NCBI GenBank assembly: GCA_021299035.1
Contig: JAJTGD010000011.1
Location: forward strand, 28,624-92,623
DNA: 64,000 bases
Direction: 5' to 3'
Source of the DNA: Oxalobacteraceae bacterium
Lineage (GTDB): Bacteria > Pseudomonadota > Gammaproteobacteria > Burkholderiales > Burkholderiaceae_D
Below the pieces are notes generated by a model, which saw only the letters and a program-made list of their open reading frames with translations, was not told the DNA's origin and ran no database searches. Every line of letters begins with the position of its first letter. The first letter of the stretch is position 1. The position numbers were made by a program, and so were the translations under genes. Positions 46,933 to 55,334 of the stretch are shown here, in pieces.

Positions 46933-47886
46933 TTAGCCGAGCCAGTTTGCGACCGAGACCATCAATAACAATAAAATCCAGAGCAATAGTGCACGCCAGA
47001 TTAGCCCAACCGTACTTTGTAGCGCACGCAGCGATGGCTCATCGCCCGGCAGAATTTCAATATCGGGATTGGAGTCGAGTGCTGCGATATCAACGCCGGG
47101 CATGTCGGGCGCGTACTCTGCCGGTGTGCCCAGCCGTACACCCATCGCGCCGCTACCCGAGGCCAGGATGATGCCCTCCGACTCATTGCGCCAGCGATGC
47201 GCGAAGTTACGCCACGCGTAGACCGCGTCCTCAAAATTGCCGACGATGGCAAAGGCGATCGCCGTCAGGCGCGCCGGCACCCAGTCGATCAGCTGAAATA
47301 TCCGCCGCGCGAAAACACCAAAAGGCTCGCCTTTTAAATGATCGGGCTCATTCCAGCCTCGCGAGAGGTACTCGGCGACGCGGTATAAAACCGCCCCGGC
47401 GGGCCCGATCGGTAGCAACAGCCAAAAGAACACGCCGAATACATGATGATGCGTGGTCATCAGCGCACGCTCGACTGCAATGCGGACAATTTCAGTGGCA
47501 TCCATCTCGCTGGTATCGGCGCGTGTCCACTCGGCCAGCAGCCGACGCGCCTCAGGCACATTGCTTTCGTTCAGCGCGATTTGTATGGCGGAAAAATAAT
47601 GGCTGTAGTGCCGGAAGCCGAGCGTGAGATAGACAATCAGCACGGTCCAGACCAGCTGAGCGATGACGCTAAACGCCCCCAGTAGCCAGTAGATCAGCAG
47701 CGTCGGCAGTACCAGCAGCGACACCATCACGATCCAACCCAGACGACCGTGCTCGGCTCGGCCAGCGTTGAAACTGTGCTCGACGCGGGCTGCTAACGCA
47801 CTGACCCAGCCATAAATCACGTTATCCCTGCGCAGTGGCCGAAATTGTTCCAGCACCAGTGCAATCAGGATGGAGAACAGGGTCAT
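46933..47886 (-). CDS. CobD/CbiB-family integral membrane protein
   Basis: This 317-residue membrane protein with about five hydrophobic segments is related to CobD/CbiB (adenosylcobinamide-phosphate synthase) and to the AmpE-like group. Features are ALVLEQFRPL near the N-terminus, EIVRIAVERALMTTHHHVFGVFFWLLLPIGPAGAVLYR and IDWVPARLTAIAFAIVGNFEDA. Genuine CbiB proteins synthesise a cobalamin intermediate, but no other cobalamin gene is nearby, so a role in B12 synthesis is doubtful. The upstream Nudix gene is about 188 bp away on the same strand. Confidence 0.82.
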   Translation of the reverse strand: MTLFSILIALVLEQFRPLRRDNVIYGWVSALAARVEHSFNAGRAEHGRLGWIVMVSLLVLPTLLIYWLLGAFSVIAQLVWTVLIVYLTLGFRHYSHYFSAIQIALNESNVPEARRLLAEWTRADTSEMDATEIVRIAVERALMTTHHHVFGVFFWLLLPIGPAGAVLYRVAEYLSRGWNEPDHLKGEPFGVFARRIFQLIDWVPARLTAIAFAIVGNFEDAVYAWRNFAHRWRNESEGIILASGSGAMGVRLGTPAEYAPDMPGVDIAALDSNPDIEILPGDEPSLRALQSTVGLIWRALLLWILLLLMVSVANWLG

Positions 47887-48074
47887 GGCAAGGAAGCAGA
47901 AAAATGTACTGGAGGCATTAGCTTAACAGGTAGCGCAACGCCGCCAACTTTTCATGCCACCGACCCTGTAGCCGATTTATCAAAGCTTCGCTGACTTGGT
48001 GGGGGCGCCGCAGACAGTTCGAAATGTAAGGCAATGCGCGACCAACAACGCCAACGACCGTTTGATACAGCAGC

Positions 48075-48749
48075 TTAGTCGGCGCGGAGGAAGTGGTAAA
48101 GATTACGCAGCATCGCCGCCGTCGCACCCCAAATGAAGTAGCGCTCATAAGGCATGGTGTAGAAGCTGCGGCGCTCGGGGCGGCTGGGGAGCACGGCACT
48201 ACGGCGCTGGTGGTTGGCACCATTCATTAGAAACGCCAACGGCACTTCAAAAATTTCGGCCACCTCGAAGCTATCGGCTTGCAGCTCAAAGGGGGGATGT
48301 ACCAGCGCTGCGACCGGCGTCACCCGGAATCCTGTGCCGGTCTGGTAATCCGGCAAGCAACCGATCACCTCGATATGACGACGCGCCAAACCGATCTCTT
48401 CTTCAGTCTCGCGAAGGGCAGTTTCGATCGCATCGTTATCCTCCGCATCAACTCGGCCGCCCGGGAAGCTGATCTGTCCGGCATGATCATTCAGATGGGC
48501 GGTGCGCAGTGTGAGCAGCAGATGGATCTGATCGGCCCGCACCACCATCGGTACGAGCACCGCCGCCGGCACCGGCTTACGCGTGTCAGCCGTCAGCGCA
48601 GGCTCGGTGACGAACTCCGGCGTCCAGGCTGCCGGTTGTGCGAAACGCTGACGCAACCAGTCAGGCATCAGACGCACGTCAGCGAGCGCTGGCTCGTTGC
48701 CGATGGCATCTATCGTTGCTTCTGCCGGGTCAAATGAAATTCGGCTCAT
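48075..48749 (-). CDS. Nudix CoA pyrophosphatase (YeaB/NudL-like)
   Basis: This 224-residue Nudix hydrolase resembles CoA pyrophosphatases that cleave CoA or acyl-CoA into 3',5'-ADP and phosphopantetheine. The UPF0035-type motif LLTLRTAHLNDHAGQISFPG leads into the Nudix box GGRVDAE...ALRETEEEIGL. The spacing before RETEEE is two residues longer than the textbook box, as usual in this family. I chose the ATG at 48749 (MSRISFDP), with AGGA just before it, over a longer frame that would run through the rplS terminator. Its stop is 188 bp before the CobD/CbiB-like gene. Confidence 0.92.
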   Translation of the reverse strand: MSRISFDPAEATIDAIGNEPALADVRLMPDWLRQRFAQPAAWTPEFVTEPALTADTRKPVPAAVLVPMVVRADQIHLLLTLRTAHLNDHAGQISFPGGRVDAEDNDAIETALRETEEEIGLARRHIEVIGCLPDYQTGTGFRVTPVAALVHPPFELQADSFEVAEIFEVPLAFLMNGANHQRRSAVLPSRPERRSFYTMPYERYFIWGATAAMLRNLYHFLRAD

Positions 48750-48794
48750 CGCATCCTGCCAATGCCGTTCGCGTAAGGCGTCATCGGAGACTTC

Positions 48795-48824
48795 AAAAGA
48801 AAAAAGGGCACGCTGGGTGCCCTT
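48795..48824 (-). terminator. Rho-independent terminator of the rplS operon
   Basis: On the minus strand, aagggcac pairs with gtgccctt (48804-48811 with 48817-48824), an 8-bp stem with a 5-nt loop, followed by six T and further T-rich sequence. It lies 20 bp after the rplS stop, ending the ribosomal operon before the Nudix gene. Confidence 0.9.
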
Positions 48825-48843
48825 CTCGTTAGCGCAGCGTGAC

Positions 48844-49224
48844 TTACTCCGCAGCCACTGCCGCCTTGCGGGCTGGCAGCTTCTCGCGGATACGCGCCGA
48901 CTTACCGGAGCGTCCACGCAGGTAGTAAAGCTTCGCACGGCGCACATCACCGCGACGCTTCACCTCGATCGAGGCAATCAACGGTGAGTACAACTGGAAG
49001 GTACGCTCAACACCCTCACCCGAGGACATTTTACGCACGATGAAATTCGAATTCAGGCCGCGGTTACGACGCGAGATCACGACGCCTTCATAGGCCTGCA
49101 CGCGCTTGCGGTTACCTTCGACCACGTTCACATTGACCACGACGGTATCGCCGGGTGCGAATTCAGGAATCGTCTTGCCGAGACGGGCAATCTCTTCCTG
49201 TTCAAGTTGCTGGATCAGATCCAT
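48844..49224 (-). CDS. rplS: 50S ribosomal protein L19
   Basis: Ribosomal protein bL19 sits at the interface between the ribosomal subunits. The 126-residue product has the family sequence [26 protein letters not shown] with [26 protein letters not shown]. The ATG at 49224 is chosen because AGGAG lies eight bases before it; an in-frame ATG further upstream gives an unlikely N-terminal extension. It is last in rpsP-rimM-trmD-rplS, but separated from trmD by an unusual 235-bp gap with inverted repeats. Confidence 0.97.
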   Translation of the reverse strand: MDLIQQLEQEEIARLGKTIPEFAPGDTVVVNVNVVEGNRKRVQAYEGVVISRRNRGLNSNFIVRKMSSGEGVERTFQLYSPLIASIEVKRRGDVRRAKLYYLRGRSGKSARIREKLPARKAAVAAE

Positions 49225-49257
49225 TGACTTATCTCCTAAACCATCTTGCCGGCGCAA

Positions 49258-49358
49258 GAGTGCCTCACAAAACGCCACTGACTACGTTGCGGCAGCATGC
49301 CGTACAGACATCACGTCTGCGCAAGCACGCCTTGTTATCGACGCTTTGTGAGGCACTC
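49258..49358. repeat. Long inverted repeat in trmD-rplS gap
   Basis: gagtgcctcacaaa (49258-49271) is perfectly complementary to tttgtgaggcactc (49345-49358), extendable to 17 positions with one mismatch. The enclosed segment itself contains cggca/tgccg (hairpin at 49290-49302) and cagac/gtctg (49305-49319), so the transcript could fold into a branched structure of about 100 nt. It does not match a terminator because no T-run follows the stem. Confidence 0.75.
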
Positions 49359-49367
49359 TACTGAACT

Positions 49368-49409
49368 GCATGCCCGGTAGAGGACGGGGTTTCACAAATC
49401 CGGGCATGC
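49368..49409. repeat. Second inverted repeat in trmD-rplS gap
   Basis: gcatgcccgg (49368-49377) is perfectly complementary to ccgggcatgc (49400-49409), with a 22-nt loop, lying between the large structure above and the trmD stop. The GC-rich palindrome resembles repetitive extragenic palindromes, but I see only one copy in the window. Confidence 0.7.
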
Positions 49410-49459
49410 CCGGGAACGACAGCGAATCGCTGCTTTTACTGCACCTGCTAATCGTACTG

Positions 49460-50221
49460 CTACGATTTTTGCTGCAATTGTTTGAGCACCGCCTCATCAG
49501 CCTTGCTCAAATGTCCTTGTTCGCGCGCCCGGTCAATCAGCTCGGGGCGCTTGTTCAGCGTCGCTGCCAGTGACTGCTCGCGTCGCCATTTCGCAATCTC
49601 GGCGTGGTGGCCACCGAGCAGCACCTCGGGCACCACGACACCTTCGTACACCTCGGGCCGCGTGTAATGCGGACAATCCAGCAGCTCATTCACAAAGCTG
49701 TCTTCCACCGCAGAGGCTTCGTCATTCAACACACCCGGCAGCAAACGGATTACCGCATCCATTAGCGCCATCGCCGGTAACTCACCCCCCGACAGCACAA
49801 AGTCGCCGAGACTGATCTCTTCGTCGACACAGCGGTCAATCAGTCGCTGATCGACTGCCTCATAACGACCGCACAAGAGCACCAGTCCTGGCTCTGCCGC
49901 GAGTTGCTTCACCTTGCGATGATTCAACGGCGCGCCTTGCGGCGACAAATAAATCGAGCGCGGCTTGGGCAAGCCGGCTTGCTGCTGCCTTGCTTGTGCT
50001 GCATGGATTGCCGCTTCCAAAGGGGCGGCCATCATCACCATGCCAGGACCACCCCCATAGGGCCGGTCATCTACCGTACGATGGTTGTCGTTGGTGAAAT
50101 CACGTGGATTCCACAAATTCAGCCCTACTTTGTGTTGCTCGAACGCTCGCCGCGTGATGCCATGCCCCGTTAGTGCATCAAACATCTCGGGGAAGAGTGT
50201 CACAACATCAAACTCCATCAC
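49460..50221 (-). CDS. trmD: tRNA (guanine-37-N1)-methyltransferase
   Basis: TrmD methylates guanosine 37 of tRNAs with a G at position 36, preventing frameshifts; it is an essential SPOUT enzyme. The 253-residue product shows [19 protein letters not shown], the knot region [35 protein letters not shown] and [15 protein letters not shown]. It follows rimM by 21 bp. Only the gap to rplS is expanded relative to the compact operon seen in many species. Confidence 0.97.
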   Translation of the reverse strand: MMEFDVVTLFPEMFDALTGHGITRRAFEQHKVGLNLWNPRDFTNDNHRTVDDRPYGGGPGMVMMAAPLEAAIHAAQARQQQAGLPKPRSIYLSPQGAPLNHRKVKQLAAEPGLVLLCGRYEAVDQRLIDRCVDEEISLGDFVLSGGELPAMALMDAVIRLLPGVLNDEASAVEDSFVNELLDCPHYTRPEVYEGVVVPEVLLGGHHAEIAKWRREQSLAATLNKRPELIDRAREQGHLSKADEAVLKQLQQKS

Positions 50222-50242
50222 TCCCCCTGCCCGCTGGCGCGA

Positions 50243-50788
50243 TCAGTAATCCTTTTCCCAGTCGGCCGTTATTTGTCGCTTCGACTGATCGACCGTCGTC
50301 ACATAGCGGTCGACAAACGGTATCAATAATTCTGGTGCGGGTTTGTCTTGATCGGCGGGTGGCTGCACCCGCAATATCGGGTGCGCGCCATTGTCGATCA
50401 GGCCAACCACTTCGCCCAAAGACTCACCAGCAAGGTTGACGACGCTATGACCAATCAAGTCAACCCAATAAAATTCTTCGTCGCTCAAGGGCGGGAAATG
50501 CGCTCGCCGGATGTGCACCGCAGCGCCGCGCAAGTCTTCAGCGGCATCTCGGCTTTCCGTTCCCATCAGGCGCGCGACCACATCCTCGCCCTGCGACCTC
50601 ACCTGCATGACTTCAACATCATGCATCGATGGCTTATCCAGCCACCAGGTCTTTGCATTCAACAGCGCACTGGCCTCAGAAGAGTAAGGCTTCAGCCGAA
50701 CCCAGCCGGCGATGCCGAACGCACCAGACACATGCGCTACCAGCACCAGATCATCGGGAATCGGAATCCCCGAGCTGCTGCCAGCCAC
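50243..50788 (-). CDS. rimM: Ribosome maturation factor RimM
   Basis: RimM helps 30S maturation near the 3' domain of 16S rRNA and binds ribosomal protein S19. The 181-residue protein has the N-terminal SGAFGIAGWVRLKPYS and the PRC-barrel-like C-terminal domain with FYWVDLIGHSVVNLAGESLGEV, then LLIPFVDRYVTTVD. It sits between rpsP (4 bp) and trmD (21 bp) in the standard order. Confidence 0.96.
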   Translation of the reverse strand: MAGSSSGIPIPDDLVLVAHVSGAFGIAGWVRLKPYSSEASALLNAKTWWLDKPSMHDVEVMQVRSQGEDVVARLMGTESRDAAEDLRGAAVHIRRAHFPPLSDEEFYWVDLIGHSVVNLAGESLGEVVGLIDNGAHPILRVQPPADQDKPAPELLIPFVDRYVTTVDQSKRQITADWEKDY

Positions 50789-50792
50789 CCAA

Positions 50793-51044
50793 TCAGGCCG
50801 CTTTCTTGGCCGACGATTTCACCAAGCGCTCAACCGTCGGTGACAGCTGCGCACCAACACCTTGCCAGTGGGCCAGGCGATCTTGGTTGATATTGAAACC
50901 TACCGCTGCGCCGGACGCGATCGGGTTATAGAAACCGATACGCTCGATGAAGCGGCCGTCGCGACGGTTGCGCGAATCGGTAGCAACGATGTTGTAAAAG
51001 GGGCGCTTCTTGGAGCCGCCACGGGATAAACGGATAACGACCAT
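50793..51044 (-). CDS. rpsP: 30S ribosomal protein S16
   Basis: Ribosomal protein bS16 is an early 30S assembly protein. The 83-residue product begins [20 protein letters not shown] and includes [19 protein letters not shown], the family signature. It opens the rpsP-rimM-trmD-rplS operon; the promoter must lie in the 288 bp before the next gene. Confidence 0.97.
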   Translation of the reverse strand: MVVIRLSRGGSKKRPFYNIVATDSRNRRDGRFIERIGFYNPIASGAAVGFNINQDRLAHWQGVGAQLSPTVERLVKSSAKKAA

Positions 51045-51332
51045 AATCTTCTCGGAAATTGGGTACTGGCTGGGAAAAAGAGCGAGATTATAGCTGGTTT
51101 CAAGCCCTCAGGCCAAGAAACCGGCCCGTTCCGGCCACGCGGAGGACGCAGCCGCCCCGGCACAGGCCCGAGAGATAAACATTTTGACAAGTGCAAGGCC
51201 GGAAACCTGCGCCCAAAGGCACGCGGCGACCTGAGTGGCTTGCTTTTTTGAAATGCTTCGCTCGAAGCACTTGGTTATAAGGTCCGCGCTTGCAAGGCCC
51301 GCGCTTGCAAGGCCTGGCCCAGCAAGCCTGAT
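51045..51332. other. Intergenic region upstream of rpsP with repeats
   Basis: This 288-bp region between the acyl-CoA dehydrogenase stop and rpsP contains a tandem pair of perfect 15-bp repeats (ccgcgcttgcaaggc at 51284-51298 and 51299-51313). It also has a tight hairpin, tgcttcg/cgaagca (51254-51269), that could weakly terminate the dehydrogenase transcript. The rpsP promoter should be here, but I could not assign its hexamers with confidence. Confidence 0.5.
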
Positions 51333-53123
51333 TTAGAACGCCTCGACCTCGAGCGCCAGCACACCTGCACTGCCATCGACGATGGCGTCACGTGAAGCGA
51401 CCGCTGTGGACAGGTAATGGTCCGCAAAAAATCGGGCGGTCGCGATCTTGGTCTTGAAAAAGGATGCGTCACCCTCGCCCGTCGTCAAGCGCTGCTGCGA
51501 CACCAGCGCGGCACGCGCCATTTGCCACCCACCGAGCACCACGCCCGCCATTTTCAGGTAAGGCACGCTGCCCGCAAACACGGCTTTGATATCTGCCTTG
51601 ACGTTCGCGACCATGTACTCGACTACCTGCTCCATCGCATCGGCGGCGGTGGACAAGCGGTGTGCGATTGCATGCAGATCTGCGTGATCGGCTTTGCTCA
51701 ACTCAGCCGCTGTGGCACGTACCTGATTGATGATGCCTTTCGCCACGGCACCGCCATCACGCACTGTCTTGCGACCAATCAGGTCATTCGCTTGAATGGC
51801 AGTGGTTCCCTCGTAGATCGTCAGGATGCGTGCGTCACGGTAGTACTGCGCGGCGCCGGTTTCTTCGATGAAGCCCATGCCACCGTGTACCTGCACACCG
51901 GTCGAGGCTACATCAACCGCCAGCTCTGTCGACCAGCCTTTCACGATCGGCACCATGAACTCGTAAAAAGTCAGATTCGCTTTTTTACTCGCCTCATCCG
52001 GATGGTGATGTGCAGCGTCGAAGGCTGCCGCAGTGACATACGCCAGCGCACGGGCTGCCTCGGTCTGGGCACGCATGCTCATGAGCATACGTCGCACATC
52101 CGGATGATGAATGATCGCTACTGCACCGGATGAGCCCGATAAATCGCGCGACTGTAGGCGGTCTCGCGCATACTGCGTCGCTTTTTGGTAAGCGCGATCA
52201 GCCAGTGCAATGCCCTGCATACCTACGCCAAACCGCGCCGCATTCATCATGATGAACATGTACTCAAGGCCGCGATTTTCCTGGCCGACCAGGTAGCCGA
52301 TCGCACCACCGTTATCACCGTACTGCAGCACTGCAGTCGGGCTGGCTTTAATACCGAGCTTGTGCTCGATCGAGACACAGTGCACATCATTGCGCGCACC
52401 CAACGAGCCATCCGCGTTGACCAGAAATTTCGGCACGATGAAGAGCGAAATACCTTTCACGCCCTCAGGTGCATCGGGGGTACGCGCCAGTACCAAGTGG
52501 ATGATGTTCTCGGCCATATCATGCTCGCCGAAGGTGATGTAAATCTTGGTGCCGAATAACTTGTAGCTGCCGTCACCCTGCGGCAGTGCGCGAGTGCGTA
52601 CCAATGCGAGATCCGAACCCGCTTGTGGTTCGGTGAGGTTCATGGTGCCGGTCCATTCGCCCGATACCATTTTCGGAATGTACATCTGCTGCTGCTCATC
52701 GCTGCCCGCCGTCATCAGCGCCTCGATTGCGCCATCGGTGAGCAGCGGGCACAAAGCGAACGACAAATTCGCTGCGTTGACCATCTCAGCGCATGGCGTG
52801 CCGAGCAATTTGGGCAGGCCTTGTCCACCAAACGCTTGAGGATGCTGCAGGCCTTGCCAGCCAGCCTCGACAAAACTGCGAAACGCTTCCTTGAAACCCG
52901 GTGTCGTGCTGACTTCACCTTCACGCCAGGTACTGGGTTGCTGGTCGCCAGTCCAGTTCAACGGAGCCAGTACCTCGGTACAGAATTTCGCATTCTCTTC
53001 AAGCACCGCTTCGGCGGTATCCGGTGTCGCATCTTCACAGCCCGGCATTTGACTGATCGCATTCAATGCGGCTAGTTCGTTCATGACGAACAGCATGTCC
53101 TTCAGCGGGGCGGTGTAACTCAT
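51333..53123 (-). CDS. Acyl-CoA dehydrogenase with C-terminal extension (DmdC-like group)
   Basis: This 596-residue flavoprotein of the long acyl-CoA dehydrogenase group oxidises acyl-CoA to enoyl-CoA and passes electrons to ETF. It has an N-terminal domain, the FAD/acyl-CoA motif MNLTEPQAGSDLALVRT, then GIKASPTAVLQYGDN, and the helical core with QVHGGMGFIEETGAAQYYRDARILTIYEGTTAIQANDLIGRK. The extra 130 residues at the C-terminus match the subfamily that includes 3-methylmercaptopropionyl-CoA dehydrogenase (DmdC), but substrate choice is not evident. Next to etfA and etfB on the same strand, it is likely a beta-oxidation-type enzyme. Confidence 0.93.
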   Translation of the reverse strand: MSYTAPLKDMLFVMNELAALNAISQMPGCEDATPDTAEAVLEENAKFCTEVLAPLNWTGDQQPSTWREGEVSTTPGFKEAFRSFVEAGWQGLQHPQAFGGQGLPKLLGTPCAEMVNAANLSFALCPLLTDGAIEALMTAGSDEQQQMYIPKMVSGEWTGTMNLTEPQAGSDLALVRTRALPQGDGSYKLFGTKIYITFGEHDMAENIIHLVLARTPDAPEGVKGISLFIVPKFLVNADGSLGARNDVHCVSIEHKLGIKASPTAVLQYGDNGGAIGYLVGQENRGLEYMFIMMNAARFGVGMQGIALADRAYQKATQYARDRLQSRDLSGSSGAVAIIHHPDVRRMLMSMRAQTEAARALAYVTAAAFDAAHHHPDEASKKANLTFYEFMVPIVKGWSTELAVDVASTGVQVHGGMGFIEETGAAQYYRDARILTIYEGTTAIQANDLIGRKTVRDGGAVAKGIINQVRATAAELSKADHADLHAIAHRLSTAADAMEQVVEYMVANVKADIKAVFAGSVPYLKMAGVVLGGWQMARAALVSQQRLTTGEGDASFFKTKIATARFFADHYLSTAVASRDAIVDGSAGVLALEVEAF

Positions 53124-53239
53124 GAGGGTCTCCGGATATTTTTTTGCTTATGCATTAAAAAGACATGGAACAAAGCCTTGTTTACTCGATTGCGACGACA
53201 TACCCACGCAGATCGGCGCAGGCTTTCAGCGTCGCTGGC

Positions 53240-54169
53240 TTAGCCGAGTTCCTTTACCAAAGTCGGCACTGCTTCAAACAGATCAGCGACCAACCCATAA
53301 TCCGCCACGCTGAAGATAGGCGCCTCGGCATCCTTGTTAATCGCAACAATGGTTTTCGAATCCTTCATACCGGCGAGATGCTGAATCGCTCCGGAAATAC
53401 CGACTGCGATATACAACTGTGGTGCGACGATCTTGCCGGTCTGCCCAACCTGCCAGTCATTCGGCACATAACCAGCATCGACCGCTGCACGCGAAGCACC
53501 CATGGCAGCGCCCAGCTTATCGGCCAGAGGCTCGAGGATCTTGAAGTTCTCGGCCGAGCCAATACCACGCCCACCGGACACAATCACCTTGGCAGCAGTT
53601 AACTCGGGGCGATCGGACTTGGCCAGTTCACGCGAAACGAAAGTAGATTTGCCGCTGTCGGTCACCGCCGTCAGCGTTTCAATCGGCGCGCTGCCATCGG
53701 TGCCCGCAGCGTCGAATCCAGTGGCACGTACCGTGATCACTTTGATCGGATCAATCGACTGCACCGTGGCAATGGCATTCCCGGCATAGATCGGGCGCTC
53801 GAACGTATCCGGCGCATCCACTTTGGTGATTTCCGAAATTTGACCGACATCGAGACAAGCAGCAACACGCGGCAAGATGTTCTTGCCGTACGCGGTGGCG
53901 GGCGCAAGCAGATGGGTGTACGACTTCGCAATCGCGAGCGCTTGCGCGGCAACGTTTTCGGCGAGGCCATCAGCAAACGCTGCGTTATCAGCAACGATCA
54001 CTTTCGACACGCCGGCAATTTGTGCTGCCGCTGCTGCCGCTGCATCGCAATGATGGCCAGCGATAAGGACGTGAACTTCCGCGGCGCATTGCGCAGCGGC
54101 AGTGACGGTATTCAGGGTGCTCGCTTTGAGCGACGAGTTGTCGTGTTCTGCGATGACGAGTGCGGTCAT
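53240..54169 (-). CDS. etfA: Electron transfer flavoprotein, alpha subunit
   Basis: EtfA, with EtfB, accepts electrons from acyl-CoA dehydrogenases and passes them to ETF:quinone oxidoreductase. The 309-residue protein has an N-terminal nucleotide-like domain and the C-terminal FAD domain with [65 protein letters not shown] and [23 protein letters not shown] chose the ATG at 54169, with AGGA upstream. It lies 26 bp after etfB and precedes the acyl-CoA dehydrogenase gene by 116 bp. Confidence 0.97.
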   Translation of the reverse strand: MTALVIAEHDNSSLKASTLNTVTAAAQCAAEVHVLIAGHHCDAAAAAAAQIAGVSKVIVADNAAFADGLAENVAAQALAIAKSYTHLLAPATAYGKNILPRVAACLDVGQISEITKVDAPDTFERPIYAGNAIATVQSIDPIKVITVRATGFDAAGTDGSAPIETLTAVTDSGKSTFVSRELAKSDRPELTAAKVIVSGGRGIGSAENFKILEPLADKLGAAMGASRAAVDAGYVPNDWQVGQTGKIVAPQLYIAVGISGAIQHLAGMKDSKTIVAINKDAEAPIFSVADYGLVADLFEAVPTLVKELG

Positions 54170-54195
54170 GGGTGTTCCTTTTTCACAGCCACGGA

Positions 54196-54951
54196 TCAAA
54201 TAACTTTGGCTTCGTTTTTCAGTTTCGCGACCAAGGTGGCGACATCGGGCACCATGGTGCCGGCCGAACGCTTGGGGGGATCACTGACTTTTAGCGTCTT
54301 CAGGCGCGGCGACACATCAACGCCGAGTTCGTCCGGCTTGACGATGTCGAGCGGCTTTTTCTTGGCCTTCATGATGTTGGGCAGGGTGACATAGCGCGGC
54401 TCATTCAGACGCAAATCGGTCGTCACCACTGCTGGCAGTGCCAGCGATACGGTCTCGAGACCACCATCCACCTCGCGCGTGACAACAGCCTTGCCCTCTT
54501 CGACCACCAGCTTGGAGGCGAACGTCGCCTGCGGCCAGCCGAGCAGCGCGGCCAGCATCTGTCCGGTCTGGTTGCAGTCGTCGTCGATCGCCTGCTTGCC
54601 CAGAATCACCAGTTGCGGCTGCTCTTTGTCGACCAATGCCTTCAATAATTTGGCCACCGCCAATGGCTGCAAGTCGAGTTCCGGGGCTGTCTCGACCAAA
54701 ATCGCACGGTCGGCACCAATAGCCATCGCGGTACGCAGCGTTTCCTGGCACTGCGTGACGCCGCAAGACACCGCAACCACTTCGGTTGCCTTGCCTGCTT
54801 CTTTAACCCGCATCGCTTCTTCTACTGCGATCTCATCAAAGGGGTTCATCGACATTTTGACGTTCGCGATGTCGACACCGCTGCCATCAGATTTCACGCG
54901 CACCTTGACGTTGTAGTCGACCACGCGCTTGACGGGTACCAGCACTTTCAT
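54196..54951 (-). CDS. etfB: Electron transfer flavoprotein, beta subunit
   Basis: EtfB binds AMP and is the small partner of EtfA. The 251-residue protein shows [19 protein letters not shown], then [28 protein letters not shown] and [33 protein letters not shown], the family hallmark. It is the first gene of etfB-etfA and probably also drives the acyl-CoA dehydrogenase gene. About 140 bp upstream separate it from the tusA-like gene. Confidence 0.97.
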   Translation of the reverse strand: MKVLVPVKRVVDYNVKVRVKSDGSGVDIANVKMSMNPFDEIAVEEAMRVKEAGKATEVVAVSCGVTQCQETLRTAMAIGADRAILVETAPELDLQPLAVAKLLKALVDKEQPQLVILGKQAIDDDCNQTGQMLAALLGWPQATFASKLVVEEGKAVVTREVDGGLETVSLALPAVVTTDLRLNEPRYVTLPNIMKAKKKPLDIVKPDELGVDVSPRLKTLKVSDPPKRSAGTMVPDVATLVAKLKNEAKVI

Positions 54952-55090
54952 TGCAATCCTCGATTGCGCCCGGAATGGGCGAGTTGACGTTTACGTAAAC
55001 CGCGAAATTATAGGTGGGAACGGCGATATCCGTGAAACGACGGGGCCCGCGGTGAAATCAGGGCCGGCCGACCGCGCGCCGCCTGCGGGA

Positions 55091-55330
55091 CTATTTACGA
55101 CGCAGATAGAACACGAATTCCTTGGGCTCGGCCTGCGCGTGTTCTTCATGCCCCAGCAAATCGTTTCCAGTCTGTCGTGCAAAGGCGTTGAAATCACGCA
55201 CCGAGCCGGGATCGGTCGCCTGCACCCGCAACACATCGCCGGTGATCATATCGGCCAGCGCCTTCTTTGCCCTGAGGATGGGCAGTGGGCATTTCAGGCC
55301 TCGGGCATCGAGATCCTTTTGAAATTCCAT
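55091..55330 (-). CDS. TusA/SirA-like sulfur carrier protein
   Basis: This 79-residue protein belongs to the TusA family. The conserved Cys-Pro motif is in LDARGLKCPLPILRAKKAL, with the sulfur-carrying cysteine at residue 14, followed by GDVLRVQATDPGSVRDF and the terminal FVFYLRR. TusA proteins hand persulfide sulfur to tRNA thiolation or other pathways. The ATG at 55330 is chosen over a long upstream frame inside alaS; it lies 4 bp after the alaS stop, so the two may be translationally linked. Confidence 0.92.
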   Translation of the reverse strand: MEFQKDLDARGLKCPLPILRAKKALADMITGDVLRVQATDPGSVRDFNAFARQTGNDLLGHEEHAQAEPKEFVFYLRRK

Positions 55331-55334
55331 CGCC

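Noticed and set aside
46933..47886. Cobalamin synthesis gene cluster
   Set aside because: Only a CobD/CbiB-like membrane protein is present, with no other cobalamin gene and no cobalamin riboswitch visible, so I did not name it cbiB.
48749..48950. Upstream extension of the Nudix protein to a 291-residue form
   Set aside because: The extra 67 residues would be translated through the rplS terminator and the end of rplS, show no conservation with Nudix proteins, and a good AGGA site sits before the inner ATG.
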